From: Ascaris suum
Taxonomy: Eukaryota; Nematoda; Chromadorea; Rhabditida; Ascarididae
Direction of reading: 5' to 3'
Assembly: GCA_013433145.1 (NCBI GenBank)
Contig: CM024174.1
Coordinates: forward strand, 7,038,336 to 7,102,335
DNA: 64,000 nucleotides
The position numbers were made by a program, and so were the translations under genes. Shown here in pieces: positions 47,108 to 59,247 of the stretch; the stretch's first letter is position 1, and each line of letters opens with the position of its first letter. The notes beneath the pieces are model-generated. The model had not been told where the DNA came from, did no database searches, and saw only the letters and a list, made by a program, of their open reading frames with translations.

Positions 47108-50100
47108 GTAAGAGATTTGCAGTTGGGATTGCTGGTCGTTATTGGCATGTCGTCGTGATGTCGCTGAGTTGCATTATTTTACCTTCAGGCATTTGTTTAT
47201 GAAAATCTGTATTGCAATCGCTGAGAGATGTTCGCTTTCAAAGCAGTAGGTTAATATCTTCTAATTTACTGGACAGTGGTTGAATTTCAACGTGAGGCGA
47301 GGTTGCGTTCTTCAAGGTAGAGGACTTTCCAAGCTCTTAGTCTAATTGTCGCTTAGGTTGCGACCAATAAGAGCATACTTGAATAAACTTGAGTAAATTA
47401 AGTTGTAGTGCTGCATACATAAGCATTATACTTTTAAAAAAATAGTATTGCGAAGGTGGATTATACAGCAGTGCAACGAATAAATTGCTCCAAGCATTTA
47501 TAGGTTCGTCCCCATTTTTAGATCAAAATTTGAATGCGTTCCAAATATAGAGCCGACAATATCTTTTACTTGGAAGTGCTGGAAGATTATTGGGAACAGC
47601 ATAATGCCACCGAAATCTAGAGTTATTACGCGTGTTTTCCTCTGTGGAGAAAACCGTATCGTTTATGAAAGAAATAAAATTTCACCATTATTTCCATTCA
47701 GAGGAAAAATGTTGCCACGTTCATTCTCATTTTTTAAAACGAAAAAACATTACTCATTGTAGATTTTATTTATGGCCATAATAAAGACAACATAACAGCG
47801 GTAGCAACTGCGACAATGATAGAATGATAATTAGAACAATCAGGAAACTTAGTGCAATAAAATTTCGTTCAGGTAATATAATGATTTAACACTATAGCAT
47901 CGCCGGTGTCCTGTTGCGGTAGTCTTTCTAATAATGTAGTAACTTCATGCAAGTTATGGAATTTTATAATAATACCTGAGTGGGCTTCTAATTTAGGCTT
48001 TTAACTTCCTATGCTTAATTTCTCTCAATCACTTCAGTTTTTAATTTTGTCACTGCTTATTGCATGTTATTGGAAGTGAAGTCCGCCAATGCACATGCAT
48101 GATGCGAGCTGTTTAGTTTATATAATCTTTAGCTTTATATTTTTAGTTCATATAATTTCTAGCGTTATATTATCTCAGAGAATTGAGTCTATTTCTTCGA
48201 TTTCATCACCTCCTCAATTGCTATCGCTCTGCGATACAGCACTTCCGTATAAGTGATCGCACACCTATCAGAGGCAGTCTATTTAAATCGTTGATGATTA
48301 ATATATTTGTTGTTGAGCTATAAAAAAGTAATAGATGATCGTTCTAATGACACTGCTAATTAGCAATATTTTTAGTCCATTGAGGCATTCTCTTTGAACT
48401 GATCATTGGAACGTAGCCAATTACCGATGACAGCATCCAACATTATTCTGTTTCCTTTTCCCCCGAATTGTTTTGCTCGGTTAATACGGAAAATTTGCAA
48501 AAAAAAAGTTCAGCCATAAAGTACACTGGCGGCATATTAACTGAATGGATTTGCAGTTTTAGGAGACATGTAACAAAATGCGCATTGAAATTTTCCTGCA
48601 GACGATGTGATGCAATGAATTCATTCATGACGTTTTCGTTTTAGTGCAAGCAGAGAGTTCATTCAAGAAGGACGAGGAAAGGGGGCTTTCCTATCCCAAA
48701 CTTTAAGTCAGAGTACCAAACAATATTTCCAGCGATCTTCGCAAAACGATAGTCAGGAGCAAAGATTTGCTTTGCAAAGTAAACAGTGCAGTATATTTTC
48801 GATGATCGAGCAACACGTCCACTTTAAAAGTTTGCGGTGTTGCGCATTTGCTGTTGTTTTGAATACTTTCCAAAAATCATTTCTTATAAATGAGCTGCAG
48901 ATTTTCGAGACTTTCATCCTTATCCCACCGCCCCCCCCCCCCACCCTCCCCTCATGAAAGCTTTCTATACAGCATATATCACCAAGCACTTTAGGAGAAG
49001 AACAATTAGAAGTGAAAAAGTCCATTTCAGTGGCAGTTTCTCTGCAATGTTTGTGGCATTCATCGAATCCACTGGCCGAATTCTCTGGTGATGATGTACT
49101 TAGAAGGGGCGTTGCCAGGAAAGCAATGCTGCGTGTGAAACGTTAAACAGATGTGTATTATGATGATGCTGTTATATGGCTTTGTTGATGTCGACCAAGC
49201 TTATGAAGTGCATCGGAAATCACTGCGTTTATAGTGCCCACTGAACATTTCCACCAGGCTTGCAGCGTTATTCTCTCTATCTCTCATTCACACCATCTCT
49301 CTTCTACATTTAATTTCACTGCTTATTTGCCTATTATTAGCAGTAAGACAAACACCAAATGTGGGATGAAACTATGATGGTATAAGACGAGAGAGCATTT
49401 ATAAATGCTAGACGCATACCTGAGGCTAGTCAGTGGCTACTTCATGGTTCGTTATTTCACCTGTGGTCAGAATGCACACTTCGTGCGTCATAAGTGGTCT
49501 CTCTCGATGGGAAGCATCGATGAACGCGATGAAAACTGTAAGCACCACTGTTATCTGCATTCTTCGTTCGCTTTAAGAGAGAAGAAGCGCTGAAGGAATT
49601 AAGTACGGTTTAGGAGTACCATTTAATTAGAGTTTTAAAAGCGCGCTTACGCACATTCCCACTTATTCTACCTTTAGTAAGCGCGAAACGTTTGTCCACA
49701 ACTGTATCTTCACTCATTCTCTGAGGAATTGCTATGAAACTTTGAGACATCTGTTAATCTCGCATCGAGTGCATCCTCCACGAAGAATTGCACTTTTGCT
49801 AATATGTTACATGTAGTTGCAATGTGCCAGCATATCTTTGGCACATAGTATGATGCTGAGGTTCCTATTAAACAGGCGCACCTGAAATAAAATAAAGTGA
49901 ATGTTGTTTGATTACCTTAATCGCTTGAACCGTGAAATCACTGTCGCGATCGCTTGTATAAATGGCAGCCCTCACCAGTCGCTTTGTGCAGCTGGAAGCT
50001 CATTTAGCAATGAGCTGAAGTGTTTCTAGTTATGTTCCTCCATTCTAGCTGTCGTCCTATACCGAATGCTTTATATGTGATGTCGCTCATAAGCTTACTA

Positions 50101-51097
50101 ATATTTATTTCTTCCCAGGGAACTTGAAATGTCAGCGATTGTTTCATTACGCTTCTTTGAGTTAGAGTTGATCCTTCGAAACAGTCATATTTTTTCGTTG
50201 CGAAGGTTTTTTGCATTTTTGAGAGATGTTTTAGCATTTAAATGGACTGTGCAATCAACGATTCCGACTTTCCTCACTTCGTTAGCCATTTACCGTCATT
50301 TCTCATTGTCTTTTAAAAAACAGTGATTGCTGGTTAGTTAACGATTTGCTTACTCTGTGTGTCCTTTCAGCGATCATTGGTCTTGAGATGCATCTTCTCA
50401 TCTTTTTTTTCTCATTTCCGTTTGAATCTTTCATCATTTTATTCTTCTCAGCTGCTTCAAACAATTATAATTCTTTCATTTTTTCCTTCCTCTTCATGTG
50501 TTTATTGCATCAAAAGTTACGCATTTCAAATATGTCTTTGGGAAGTGTTTGATAACACAAAAATCGAAGTGTGTTGCACTTTCAGCGGAAACGGCGCGTT
50601 TATTTGATGTGGAATGCCGTAGTGATTTCCGATGACCGTATTGCATCTTTTTTGTACTTTTTAAGACTTCGGTTCTTATCAACTTGCTCAAAAAATAGCA
50701 GTTATTTTCTTCTGCTTATGAGCGGTATTGTTCTGGAAAATGGACAAGTTAGTTATACAGCTGCTAACAGCGCTCAGTGCTTCCTCGTAGACTATTAATT
50801 TCGATGGTCACAAATGTTTTGAAAAAATTTCCGATGAATTTTATAAGGGATATGCATATGAATTCAGGTTGAGAACTTTTGCTCGCCTGCTCGTCTGCTT
50901 ACTGCATGTCATACATGAAATCGTCAGTGGATGTGAGGTAGTTGGTGTCGTGATGCGATCGACAGGCTTATGTTGCATGTGTTCCTATTCCATCGAATTG
51001 CATCTTACACCTGTCACCTGTTTGGTCTCTCACGTGGAAAACAATAAGGCTCATCATCGCATCTGAAAAAAACAGCACAGTTTTTTTTCTCTTTCAG
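47108..51097. other. EML intron; no supported gene
   Basis: AT-rich intron with a poly-C tract at 48931-48942 and no convincing nested exon. Confidence 0.5.
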
Positions 51098-51183
51098 ATG
51101 AGATGCTCAACGCCGAAAATGCGAACCTCCGCGAACGAGTATACGAGCTCGAACGAAAGGTGCAGTCACAAGAAGATGAACTA
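51098..51183 (+). CDS. EML: EML gene, trimerisation coiled-coil exon
   Basis: Acceptor CTCTTTCAG, donor GTCAGT, phase 1 to 0. It encodes EMLNAENANLRERVYELERK then VQSQEDEL. The leucine-spaced heptads ending in a Gln-Glu-Asp-Glu motif match the N-terminal coiled coil of EML proteins (LESRVQQQEDE-type), which in the family oligomerises the protein and contributes to microtubule binding. All three candidate first exons fit its phase. Confidence 0.8.
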
Positions 51184-54100
51184 GTCAGTTGTTTTCAGCT
51201 TTTATGTTTTTTACTGGTATTTGAAAATTTCCATGGTGAGCTATACGTTCCTTCTCTCTTTAAATACCGGCAACATTCTTCGAACCTGACAACTGTTCGT
51301 GGGTATATGATTTTTTCTGGATTTTTTCGTCTTTTTCAAAAAGTCCACAGTTTTTATCTCTACCAAGTTCCCAATTGGAAGGGCAGTGGCATGCAATGCA
51401 CGTTTTAACGGCTTCAGTAGCAGAAAGGAGCGAAGATATCAATTCTGCAGCATCTTTAGTCTAATAAATGCATTAGTGGAATCGGCCAACAACGATAAAG
51501 CATGAAAGGGGAACGACACACAGTTTTGAAGAGTTCTTTCCATTACCGAAAGTGCATAATAACGGTATGCCTTTGTGAATGTAGGTCCGTCTGTGAGATC
51601 GGTTGTCTCACTTCAAATCCATAAAATTTGTTTTTGGTTTTTGCAGCTTTTGAAATGATCCCATCATAGACATATGCAATGAGTGAGCTTTTCTTAGTTC
51701 GGAGCGCAACAACTGCTTCGCGTCATTTTTCGAACATTTTTATGTGTCCAGAGCTGTATTCCACTCTCATCCTTCCACTTATTTTTGTTTGAAAGAGAGG
51801 TGCTAAATATGACGTGAGATTAGTTTCGATCATAAACGATTTCTAGTATACCTCATTGTGGTTGAAGGACATAAATGTGAGATTAGCGAGCAGTCTGCGA
51901 TGAATGCAGTTGATTTTGAATCGGAAAATATTTGACTGAATCTCACTGGATCATTTGTTCAGGTACCTTCAATCCTACTGAGTGTGACAGCCTAAGAAGT
52001 AATTTCTTAGATCAAAAGAATTGAATTTTTTTCTTCAGTATATAAATCCCTAATTTCGTTCTTTTTCTTCGCAGTATCATGAGGTCGAATCAAAAAAGTG
52101 TTAAAATATAACCATCGCGATGATCTGCTTTGTTTTCTCCTTTCTTTCCTCGCGTATAGTTAAACGCGTTTCAGAATCCTCTTGTCAGTAAAATGTACGG
52201 CAGAAAAACATCGCTTTCGCTTATGCTTTCAATTTTTTCGCTTTGGTTCTTCATGATCAACGATTTCAAGAAAATACTTATTTGAAGCTCTGAGGTTTCG
52301 AATCTGTTGACATTCTTGGAGAACGCTCCATTCGAAGCATAGTGGAATGATTCATTCCAATAGGAAATCGATTGTCTTCTTTTGGGATTGAATTTTTCCG
52401 TCACTGAAATTCCGTCTCAATTCAAATGGACATGGGTGGAACAAATTCGGGCGCAGAACAGAAATTTACCCACTTTTGCGGGTTGAAAATCTTTTAACCG
52501 GTATTTAACCAGTACTGCATAAAGAAATTTTTTTGAACGTTTGGTAATTAAGTTGACTGTGAGTACTATTACCTTGCGTCGTTTACATCCTCAGGCAAAG
52601 CTCCAACGTCGAATATCATTTGCATCCTTATCGGTCAGTTTCCTCTATGAATGGTATTTTAGTGATCATTAGAAGGCGGAATAACTTTGACGAGAGTTTA
52701 CCATTGTCGTTAACGACTTTATCACAGATAACAATAAACGATGGCCATTTGAAAGAATAAATGAAATAAATACAATCTGCTGGTGCTATTGCGATGAATG
52801 CCTTGAAATGAAGGTTCGAAATGATTTTAAATAAGAACTGATTGTGAGGCAGAAAGCATGCTCTTAATGCTCGCTTAAGGCGTAATGAGTTTGCCGAATT
52901 TTGAACATCTTAGTTGTTTTTTGACCAACACACAGCTTAAAGAGTGTCTCATCAAACAACGCGATGATGGATTTTCTCACCTCCTTTTGTTTATTCAAAC
53001 AACTCTTTGACAGCAGAATATTTGATAGCGAACTGAGAAGTGTTTCGTGATTTGTACACATTTAGCAATTCTCTTCCTTCTTCCTTCAAATTATTCACCC
53101 GTTGGTGTTCTTAGGAAATGAGTGCAATGTTTCATATGCGTTTCTGTTTTGCCGAATAGACACTGCAGACTTTCAGCGTTTAATAAATCGTAGTGTTAGT
53201 AATTATGTGCAACTTATTCTGTCTTATGTATCATTTCTAAGTCCTGCACTGTTAAAGAATTATAATGCTCCGAAGGGAGAGAGGGAGAGACGGAAGGGGT
53301 GAGACGTAAGGCACCGAGAGAATATGCTCGAGAAATAGGTCGAAAATGCACCGAAACGGGGGGAAGATAGAAGCTTCTCCCACGTAGAGACGGAGCTTAC
53401 TATATGCTGGAATTCTCGTGCCTAAACACCAAGACGTTCATTTTTGTCATTGATTTTCAGTAAATATCCATTAGATTATTATGGAGTATTTTATAAGAGT
53501 CTTACCACGGAATAATTTAAAGAGTCTCCGTTCCCATTTTTGTTTTGTTTTTGCGTTGCATCACTTGCGACTGACGAGGACTGTAGGCTGCCTTGAGGCT
53601 AAATAATTCAGTCGATGTCTGAATTGCGTCAGTACGAACGTCAGCAAGTGAGTTTTGAATTGCAACTTCACTTTTTTAATCGCCGAAAATTACAAGGTGG
53701 AATTCAGTACCTGAGGTTTGATTTTTAATGTCGTGGACCATGTCATCTCAGCAGCTTTGGACCTTAATTCAAAATTGGTTTCGCCATGCCACTTATTCTT
53801 TCCCATAGGGAGGAGCAATCATTTTTCACACATCAATACATGATAAAAATAGATATTTTCCGTTTATTGCTTGTAGTAGCCTGCTTGAGAGAAACCAACA
53901 GCTGCACTGAGTACTGTCCTTTCAGTGTTCAACGTCAGGGAGTTGGGAGTTGATGATTTACTGATTCTCGTAAACTGTAATGTTTTATTTGCTAATGCAT
54001 CCGAATGTCCTCACTGTCGCCACTTCCAGTGGCTAAATGCTTGTGCTACTGTCGCTTTCACTGAACAACGTTCATGACTGAACGGCAAAGAGTTAAATTA

Positions 54101-55466
54101 TGAGGCGTAGCCTTCTGGTTCTTTCCTAAAGTCTTTCTCAGGTGGCATCGCTTACAGCAAATGTGGCGCTTGCTCGATGTAACTAACGAAAGACGTGAAT
54201 ATCAAAAATAAAACCAACTCCAATCAGCGCGGAATTCTTGCTTTCGAATATCCCATTGCCAACAATACAAGTTTTGAATGTATTTGTTGCCATTTTTATT
54301 GGGATTACGCCTGAAATTCGGCTTTCAAAGAATATTGATGGATCTTCACCCTTAATTGGCTACTTCTATATATCGTCATCAGCAACGATTTATTATGATC
54401 TATCTGTGATGAGGCTAACGATCACTGTGTTCACAGACAGCATCAATTTCCAAACGATAAGTGCGTAGAGCTGCTTTAGCTGAATGTTTACACTCAACGT
54501 GCCAAAATTTTACCGATTTATTCAAAAAAAATTCCGTTAATTCGGCTAAAAAAATCGAAAAATCAAATTTCCCGTCTCAGATCTCCTTCTCCGATCCCCC
54601 TTCCTGCAAATTTCCATTTTTATTACTTACACGTTTCATCGGTACGTGTTGTATAATATGCCTTCTCAGTCGAATTCGTAGTTCACATGCGTAAGCTACA
54701 CAATTTAGATCCCCCTCTCCCACTAATGGCAGTTTGTTTGAACGATGACAGAAAAAGACGGTCTGATTTTATTCGATCGTTTGGATTCACAGCTTTACTT
54801 GTCTTTAAAGAATGGGGACTGTGCCAGCAGGGGTGGCAGGTTGCACACTTTTCACCTCATTCGCATGACCGACTAACCATTTCCACAAGTTGCCAATAAA
54901 AAAAGTGAAATATGCGGAATAACGTTTCATATTTTAATTGAAGTGACCGTTGCACAAAATTCCGTCAACCGATTATTTCTCCCCGCAGCTCGGCAAAACG
55001 CATATAAATTCTTCGGCCGCCTTAATTATCTCTAGAAGGTTAATAGAACAAAGGCAGGCATGCTGCAAGGAATGCATTCTATGATGTATATTATACGGCG
55101 CATTTTCTTAATCCCGATTTGAGTGGTTTCCGAACTACTGAACAAACAGACAGACACACCTATATACACTTGAGGAGCAAATTTGTTTAAGCGAATAAAA
55201 ATGACGTGACCTTTCATCGGGGATGCTGCAAGATAAAAGCTTTAATTGCCAGGGCGTGTTGCGGAAAAAAGGAGTTATAATTCTTGAAGGTGCTTTCAAA
55301 GTATTCGTTTTAGGGATGACCGCTGGCGTTTTCAGGCTTGCGGTTATGGTAATTGTTATTTTCTTTGAAATTCGCCAAGTGTCCCGTGAAATAAACCTCT
55401 TCCAATAAGTGCAATGATTCACGAGCTAAAGAAATTAGATAGTCATGGTAGTAGAGTTGATTTCAG
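51184..55466. other. EML intron; overlapping open frames at 54.2-54.9 kb
   Basis: Three consecutive + frames (54238-54468, 54461-54694, 54687-54899) have protein-like composition; the last, starting at ATG 54687 (MRKLHNLDPPLPLMAV), ends at a TAA overlapping CAATAAA. No splice structure links them. They could be a frameshifted nested gene or chance. The rest shows nothing. Confidence 0.35.
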
Positions 55467-55611
55467 GTTTGTTTGCGATCATCAACGGCCGACCTTCTTC
55501 GGCGTCTGACGATTCTGGAGCAGTCTGCTTCGCAGCAGTCTTTGACGCAGCGCACTGCACCATCCCACACGAACGATGTTTTCTCGAGGCTTTCTGCCAC
55601 ATCACATTCCG
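55467..55611 (+). CDS. EML: EML gene, coiled-coil end and linker exon
   Basis: Acceptor TTGATTTCAG. It encodes VCLRSSTADLLRRLTILEQ then SASQQSLTQRTAPSHTND and Ser-rich sequence. The ADLLRRL stretch corresponds to the conserved ALADVLRRL of EML, and phase 0 joins the previous exon. The end is less sure: a phase-1 boundary before GTTGGC at 55611 fits the next exon, but the donor is weak and GTATGC at 55683 is an alternative. Confidence 0.72.
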
Positions 55612-55979
55612 GTTGGCATCACACTTTTTGGACATTCAGATTCCATGGATATCTCATAAAAAGACTGCCTTATGAAGACGAAGTATGCGACTGGAAAAAA
55701 TAGTTTTGAAGTCGATTCATTTGTTGTTCATTAAAAACCTAATTATAAGCTTTCTTTTAGAGAACTGTGAAAGCCTAACTGAAATCAGTAAGAAATCAAT
55801 GCAGTTGCGTTTCCCCAGTCGATGATCTGTCGTTGGACCTTATTTGAACTCTCCCTTCATCTGCTAGATCTAATATTAATTATCGGCAAACAGGAGAGGA
55901 TTTGCTGGAAAGAGCGAATGAAGAACACAGCTCGACAGTTATCTCGAATTCTTCTGCTTTTTGTTTTTACAAAGGCAGT

Positions 55980-56100
55980 AAATTATGGCTCATAAAAGCG
56001 TGGAGTGCTAACACCAGCAAACAGTCGTGCTCGTCGTCAACATACAACGCTTCACGGGAAGGGCGGGCCAGCAACGGCAAAACAAAATGCGTTCAGACGT
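55980..56100 (+). other. EML: possible EML cassette exon in linker
   Basis: Basic/Ser-rich sequence between AG-ending acceptors near 55974 or 56020 and GT dinucleotides near 56098. In one register (phase 1 to 1) it reads NSRARRQHTTLHGKGG and PATAKQNAFR, which would fit between 55611 and 57005. EML linkers are disordered and alternatively spliced, so this is plausible but unproven. Confidence 0.28.
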
Positions 56101-56321
56101 CGATTTGCAACACACTTGAAAAAAAGCATTCGAATAGCGGCATAGCCAATTTCCTCACTGTAGCAAAAATATTCTCATCGATAGCGTTTCAATAGTTTAC
56201 GGCAATGAAGAAACAGTTGATGGCAATGAAGATATGTTGGTGATAAGTGATTGATGATAACGAAGATGTCTCAGGGCAGTGTTATGTCGCAGTAGACATG
56301 AATATTTAAGACTATAAAATT

Positions 56322-56454
56322 ATGGGCCATAGCGCATCGAGTGAAGATACTGCATTGAATTTACGTAACACACTAGCCTCAAAGATTGTTGCCGAAGTTT
56401 GGGCGCGATGTGCTGTGAACATCGTTGAAGGAGTTAAACAATTATTGCAAAGGT
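56322..56454 (+). other. possible internal first exon within the EML gene
   Basis: ATG 56322 encodes MGHSASSEDTALNLRNTL, ASKIVAEVWARCAVNI, then EGVKQLLQ and meets GTGCAT in phase 2. Phase 2 would join the HELP exon (61554), giving a short form lacking the coiled coil, or it could be a separate gene. Only frame and donor support it. Confidence 0.25.
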
Positions 56455-57004
56455 GCATTTATTCGACGCATTATATGGTCATAATTGCATATTCTGAAAT
56501 AGTGATATCGAAGAAATTTTCTTATTTCATAATATTAGCGATAAACGTTATCAGCACGGCAAGAGTGATCTGTCGAAAATTATAACTGAAGAGAACCATG
56601 CCGCATACGCACCAACTTCGTGGGAATATTGAAAAGCTTTTGCGCATCATTTCATCGCCTTTTCTTTTTTGCGTTTTGCAAATTTACTTCACGAAAATAC
56701 ATCATAGCGTCTGTGCGTGTGTGTATTTCGAACTGTGTGCCCGGTAGGTCAGCTTGAGAATCGCAGCAGCTATAGTTGTTATTACTTTGCGAAGTTTCGA
56801 TGGATGTAATTTGCACCTTAGTTAACCTCCTTTATATATTTCGCGTTGACCCATCGGTCTTTTGAAGAGCTATAGACATTTGGAGTGATTTCTTTCGCCC
56901 AGTCCAGTCGATTGGGCGAGAAATACGGCAAAATGTCGACGAGCGGTGATAGGAACTGCTGTGGGCCGAATTGCTTCTGACATTGAATGAATATAACATT
57001 TCAG

Positions 57005-57174
57005 CAGAGCGGGCGCGAGTGACCGGGAACCGTGCTTTCTCGCAGTCAACGTATAATCTGCGCTCATACAACTCGCCGCCGATACTTGCCAATGGGCACC
57101 GCACAATTTCACCCTCACCCATACGGCGCTCATCTATTGGAAGTGGAACTTCGAATGGCTGTGATCAGGAAACG
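57005..57174 (+). CDS. EML: EML gene, basic Ser/Pro-rich linker exon
   Basis: Acceptor ACATTTCAG, donor GTATCT, phase 1 to 0. It encodes ERARVTGNRAFSQSTYNLRS then SPPILANGHRTISPSPIRRS. It is disordered and basic with Ser-Pro sites, as in the microtubule-binding linker between the EML coiled coil and HELP domain. G/C-rich codons stand out. Confidence 0.72.
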
Positions 57175-58990
57175 GTATCTTTTGACAGTTGATTGAATTT
57201 TGTCATTGTACGTTTAGATTTTTATCGATGGAGCTGCGAAAATTATGAATATTATGAGGAACTTCACTTATCGATGGAGTCTCTGCTTGATTTCAGTTTT
57301 CCGATTGAAGTGAGTTGTACTATTCGAGCTGAAGAATGCTTCATTTTGTTAACCGTCAAATGATGTAGTACTGCCAAGAACAAAGAAGGAGCACCTGTGG
57401 ATCCTATACAGTTGTAACCGGATGCTATTATGTTTTGGGATCGAAGGTTTTTGCGTGTTTTAAGAACTGTGCTGTAAATGATCTGTTGATCTGTTACGAG
57501 CTGTTGCGTGAGACACTCAAAAAATTGTTGAGTGAGATCTCTCCAATGATGAACATATGTCATCTGATCATATTGAGGTAGTGGGAAGAGGGAGAACGGA
57601 GAGGGGTCGTTTTGGTGGTGAGGCTGCCGATTTGATGCGAACAGAGGAGCAAACAGCGCCCTCTTCCGGAGGAAGTAGAGAGTGTCGAAATGATAGGCCT
57701 AATGGAAAATAACAACGTTTGTGACAATCAGTGTAGTTTTGTGGTGTTACACTGCTGCAAGGCAGAAAGCATTCATTGCGAGCAGGCATAAATGGAAAAG
57801 CTGGCACGATATGCGCTTTGACATCCCCTTATTTGACCAGCTGGTTTCGCAGATCAACAAAAAAATTAGGCCTGTGGATAATACCTTCATATTTCAGCGA
57901 CTTTTAATTAATATATTTTAACGACCATTTAGCCATTTTAGTCATTCCCGTTTTAATTCGATTGCTCGCACAAGCATTCTGGTACAGTTCTTTAAAACTT
58001 TTGACGAATTCACTTTCAAAGAATGCTCCACGGGGGCAACTCTCTGTGTTTATTTATATGTGCGTCCGTTCATCTGTCCTACGGTTCTTTCAATTGGGAA
58101 ACTGTTGAAGCTAGAACTGCGAATTTTGTTGAGTACAGTGTACATTAAAGGTAACATCGTGTGCCGTACTTCAGGATCTCCCATAAATTTAGTGACGTAT
58201 AGAGGTGCAAAGAACTCCGCATGCATTTAAAAAATACTCAGTTTCACGTTTTCTGTTTCGCTGTCATAGAAAAACCACTTCTGTGGGAGTTTTTTTACAG
58301 ACTTTGAATTAGTTGAAGTATGGAGCATTATTTTATGTGTTTATTTTTCGCTGGTAATCTATAAAACTGGTTAGTCGAGTGGGCGGGATACGAAGGCCAA
58401 TATCATACCAATTCCTTTGCTGCACTCCCTCACTTCCCTGTAGCCTGACCGCAGCAAAATGTATCTTCATTTGTTCTCCTGAAACCGACTAATCAAGTGG
58501 AAAATGATCTAGTGAGCATATTATGCCCCTCTGAATTTTACACTTTTGCAACTGTAGCTTGCATCGTTTCGGAGTTTAAAGTATCCGACCGCTGGACAGG
58601 CAAGTGCGTATTTGTGGACAATCCGGCGTCGCCGTGATGCGCTTTTACAAAAGCACATAAGGAAATTTAAGAGATAGCTGCTTTCTGTAGCTGTTTTTCC
58701 TTCTCACTCTTCCTTTCCTCTGAAAATGTTTCCAAGAGCAATTTTTGGAAGAACTCGCGTCCGCTTTCACAAGGGGTTTCCTCGATTGTGCGTTGCTCAC
58801 TGCACCTACATACACTGTAAGGTACATGCCCTAAGTTCCAGTTCTTATGATGTGTATTCGAGGTTATGGCGCTAAGATTTTTTGAATTTATAGGCGTCAA
58901 CGTTTTTCTGTGTTGATTGCTACTTCTCCCTCCTTTTCTCTCCCAATACAACTCGTTTTGTGGTGCTAAGATATTTTTCAACATTGACAG

Positions 58991-59247
58991 CCTCCGCAGC
59001 ATACAACAAATCTTCCGCGGCGGTATATGCGAAATGGTCCAGCAAAGGCGAATATTGTAAACGTACCGACGGGGCGCAGTGCAAGGGGAAGTCCCATGCG
59101 GAAGTGGATGAGTAATGTGGATATGAAGGAGAACAATAACAACAACATCGACCATTTGCGTTCGACCCCCAAAGTCAACGGAGTCAACAACTCGTCGAGT
59201 CCGATGCTCACGCTTAGCAACTCTCCACACAACGCTAAATCACTGCT
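58991..59247 (+). CDS. EML: EML gene, second linker exon
   Basis: Acceptor CAACATTGACAG, donor GTACGT, phase 0 to 2. It encodes PPQHTTNLPRRYMRNGPAKA, then basic sequence (SARGSPMRKWMSN), an Asn run (ENNNNN) and SSSPMLTLSNSPHN. It is the last part of the disordered basic linker before HELP, and its phase agrees with both neighbours. Confidence 0.75.

Noticed and set aside
48753..49025. 90-codon minus-strand frame with a Gly run
   Set aside because: The Gly run is only the translation of a poly-C tract; the rest lacks coding character.
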